From positions 1 to 42,419 of IMG/VR virus record IMGVR_UViG_3300006484_000020: 42,419 nt of DNA; one strand, given 5' to 3'. Below, in pieces: positions 41,813 through 42,419 of the stretch (its first letter is position 1; every line of letters starts with the position of its first letter). The position numbers were made by a program, and so were the translations under genes. This DNA comes from a virus. The notes below the pieces were generated by a model that was not told the DNA's origin, did not search any database, and worked only from the letters and a program-made list of their open reading frames with translations.

Positions 41813-42419
41813 ATGTTTTGGTTAATCGAAACTCAACAACAGGTTGAGCATCTTATAAATAAAAAATACAAAGAAGCATTTGTGGAGATAATTCCACATC
41901 ACGATAAAATACATTCTGCTTTAAATAATGTATCTTTAGTGTATTTTAGACCGTCTAATGAATCAAAAGGTTTTATGTTATGTATTGACCATAGTGAGAC
42001 ATTAAATGTAAGTACAACATTAGTAAACGCGTTATTAACGTCAATTGAGTGTCTATGGGTGCGTGACAAGAAGAATGCGCTATATTACTTTCAAATTAAG
42101 GGCCTGCGCGATATAAACATACTCATTCCTCCGTATATACAAGATCAAACACCAACCCACACATATTTTTATAACAAGTATCCGGACAATCTAAAAATAA
42201 ATAAAATAATTCCGGTAGTTAAGCATTATGAAGTATGTGAAAATATTTATAATAAGGTAAAACCACATTTTACACAGGATTTACCTACGTACTTTGACTT
42301 TTATAATAATAAATCAACAATCGCATTCTTTGGAATCGAAAAAAATGGAATAAACATAGATGAAACAGTTTTTAATGAATATTTTAGCCAAATCAATCCT
42401 CACTACTCAATCAGTGATG
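41813..42419 (+). CDS. N-terminal part of a possible family A DNA polymerase (3' end outside window)
   Basis: This frame is open from the ATG at 41813 to the right edge (202 codons visible), so it is truncated by the window. It opens MFWLIETQQQVEHLINKKYK. A block LVYFRPSNESKGFMLCIDHS around residues 43-62 and a later GIEKNGINIDETVFNEYFSQ near 175-194 resemble the region linking the exonuclease-like and polymerase domains of Pol I-type enzymes, where a Glu-x-Asn-Gly-Ile-x-Ile-Asp pattern is usual. No clear exonuclease acidic motif is seen in the part present. The gene has somewhat different composition (more Cys, His and Trp), as expected of a replication enzyme following the structural block. 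The polymerase call is a guess from one motif region; the ORF itself is solid. Confidence 0.5.
   Translation, partial: MFWLIETQQQVEHLINKKYKEAFVEIIPHHDKIHSALNNVSLVYFRPSNESKGFMLCIDHSETLNVSTTLVNALLTSIECLWVRDKKNALYYFQIKGLRDINILIPPYIQDQTPTHTYFYNKYPDNLKINKIIPVVKHYEVCENIYNKVKPHFTQDLPTYFDFYNNKSTIAFFGIEKNGINIDETVFNEYFSQINPHYSISD

Noticed and set aside
42243-42251. ATATTTATA inside the last gene
   Set aside because: It lies within a coding frame (reading Asn-Ile-Tyr-Asn) with no start codon arrangement behind it; probably chance in AT-rich DNA.

Overview
The window is a structural-gene segment of a large contractile-tailed (myovirus) phage of the broad T4-like superfamily. Gene content and order are recognisably T4-like: prohead protease (gp21), scaffold (gp22), major capsid protein (gp23), neck and tail-completion proteins (gp13/14/15-like), sheath (gp18), tube (gp19), gp26-like tail-assembly protein, tape measure and baseplate genes. 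All genes are on the + strand. The DNA is AT-rich, and almost no start codon has a Shine-Dalgarno sequence; starts sit behind A-rich leaders instead. Together these suggest a Bacteroidetes (Flavobacteriia-like) host, which is an inference.

Layout. 1-4.4 kb: end of an unidentified gene, then prohead protease, acidic scaffold and major capsid protein; a highly structured, terminator-bearing gap separates protease from scaffold. 4.5-6.9 kb: a three-gene non-structural operon encoding a guanidino-group-modifying enzyme (DDAH/amidinotransferase superfamily), a phosphatidylserine decarboxylase and a PhoH-like ATPase. 6.9-10.1 kb: a small virion protein and neck/tail-completion proteins. 10.1-24.1 kb: one 13,986-bp gene for a 4,661-residue fibre made of about 4,380 residues of proline-poor, Ser/Thr/Asn-rich Gly-X-Y (collagen-like) repeats, ending in a self-cleaving S74 (endosialidase-type) chaperone. 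24.1-29.7 kb: a small putative fibre protein and three consecutive glycosyltransferase genes; the last resembles the TibC/Aah autotransporter O-heptosyltransferases, including their four-cysteine metal site. 29.7-41.8 kb: a small coiled-coil protein, sheath, tube, gp26-like protein with a probable frameshifted extension, tape measure and a baseplate set. 41.8 kb to the end: the 5' part of a new gene that may be a family A DNA polymerase.

The most interesting hypothesis is a phage-encoded fibre glycosylation system: a collagen-like fibre more than a micrometre long by calculation, with Ser/Thr enriched at the Y position, encoded next to its own O-glycosyltransferase cassette. Glycosylated Thr in Y positions is known to stabilise proline-poor collagens, so the cassette may both stabilise and decorate the fibre.

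A second system-level signal is regulatory. The 9-bp motif ATATTTATA (one site with a single mismatch) occurs 8-31 bp upstream of nine starts, several directly after intrinsic terminators, and probably marks the phage's late promoters. Within transcription units, genes are often linked by one-base TAATG stop/start overlaps.
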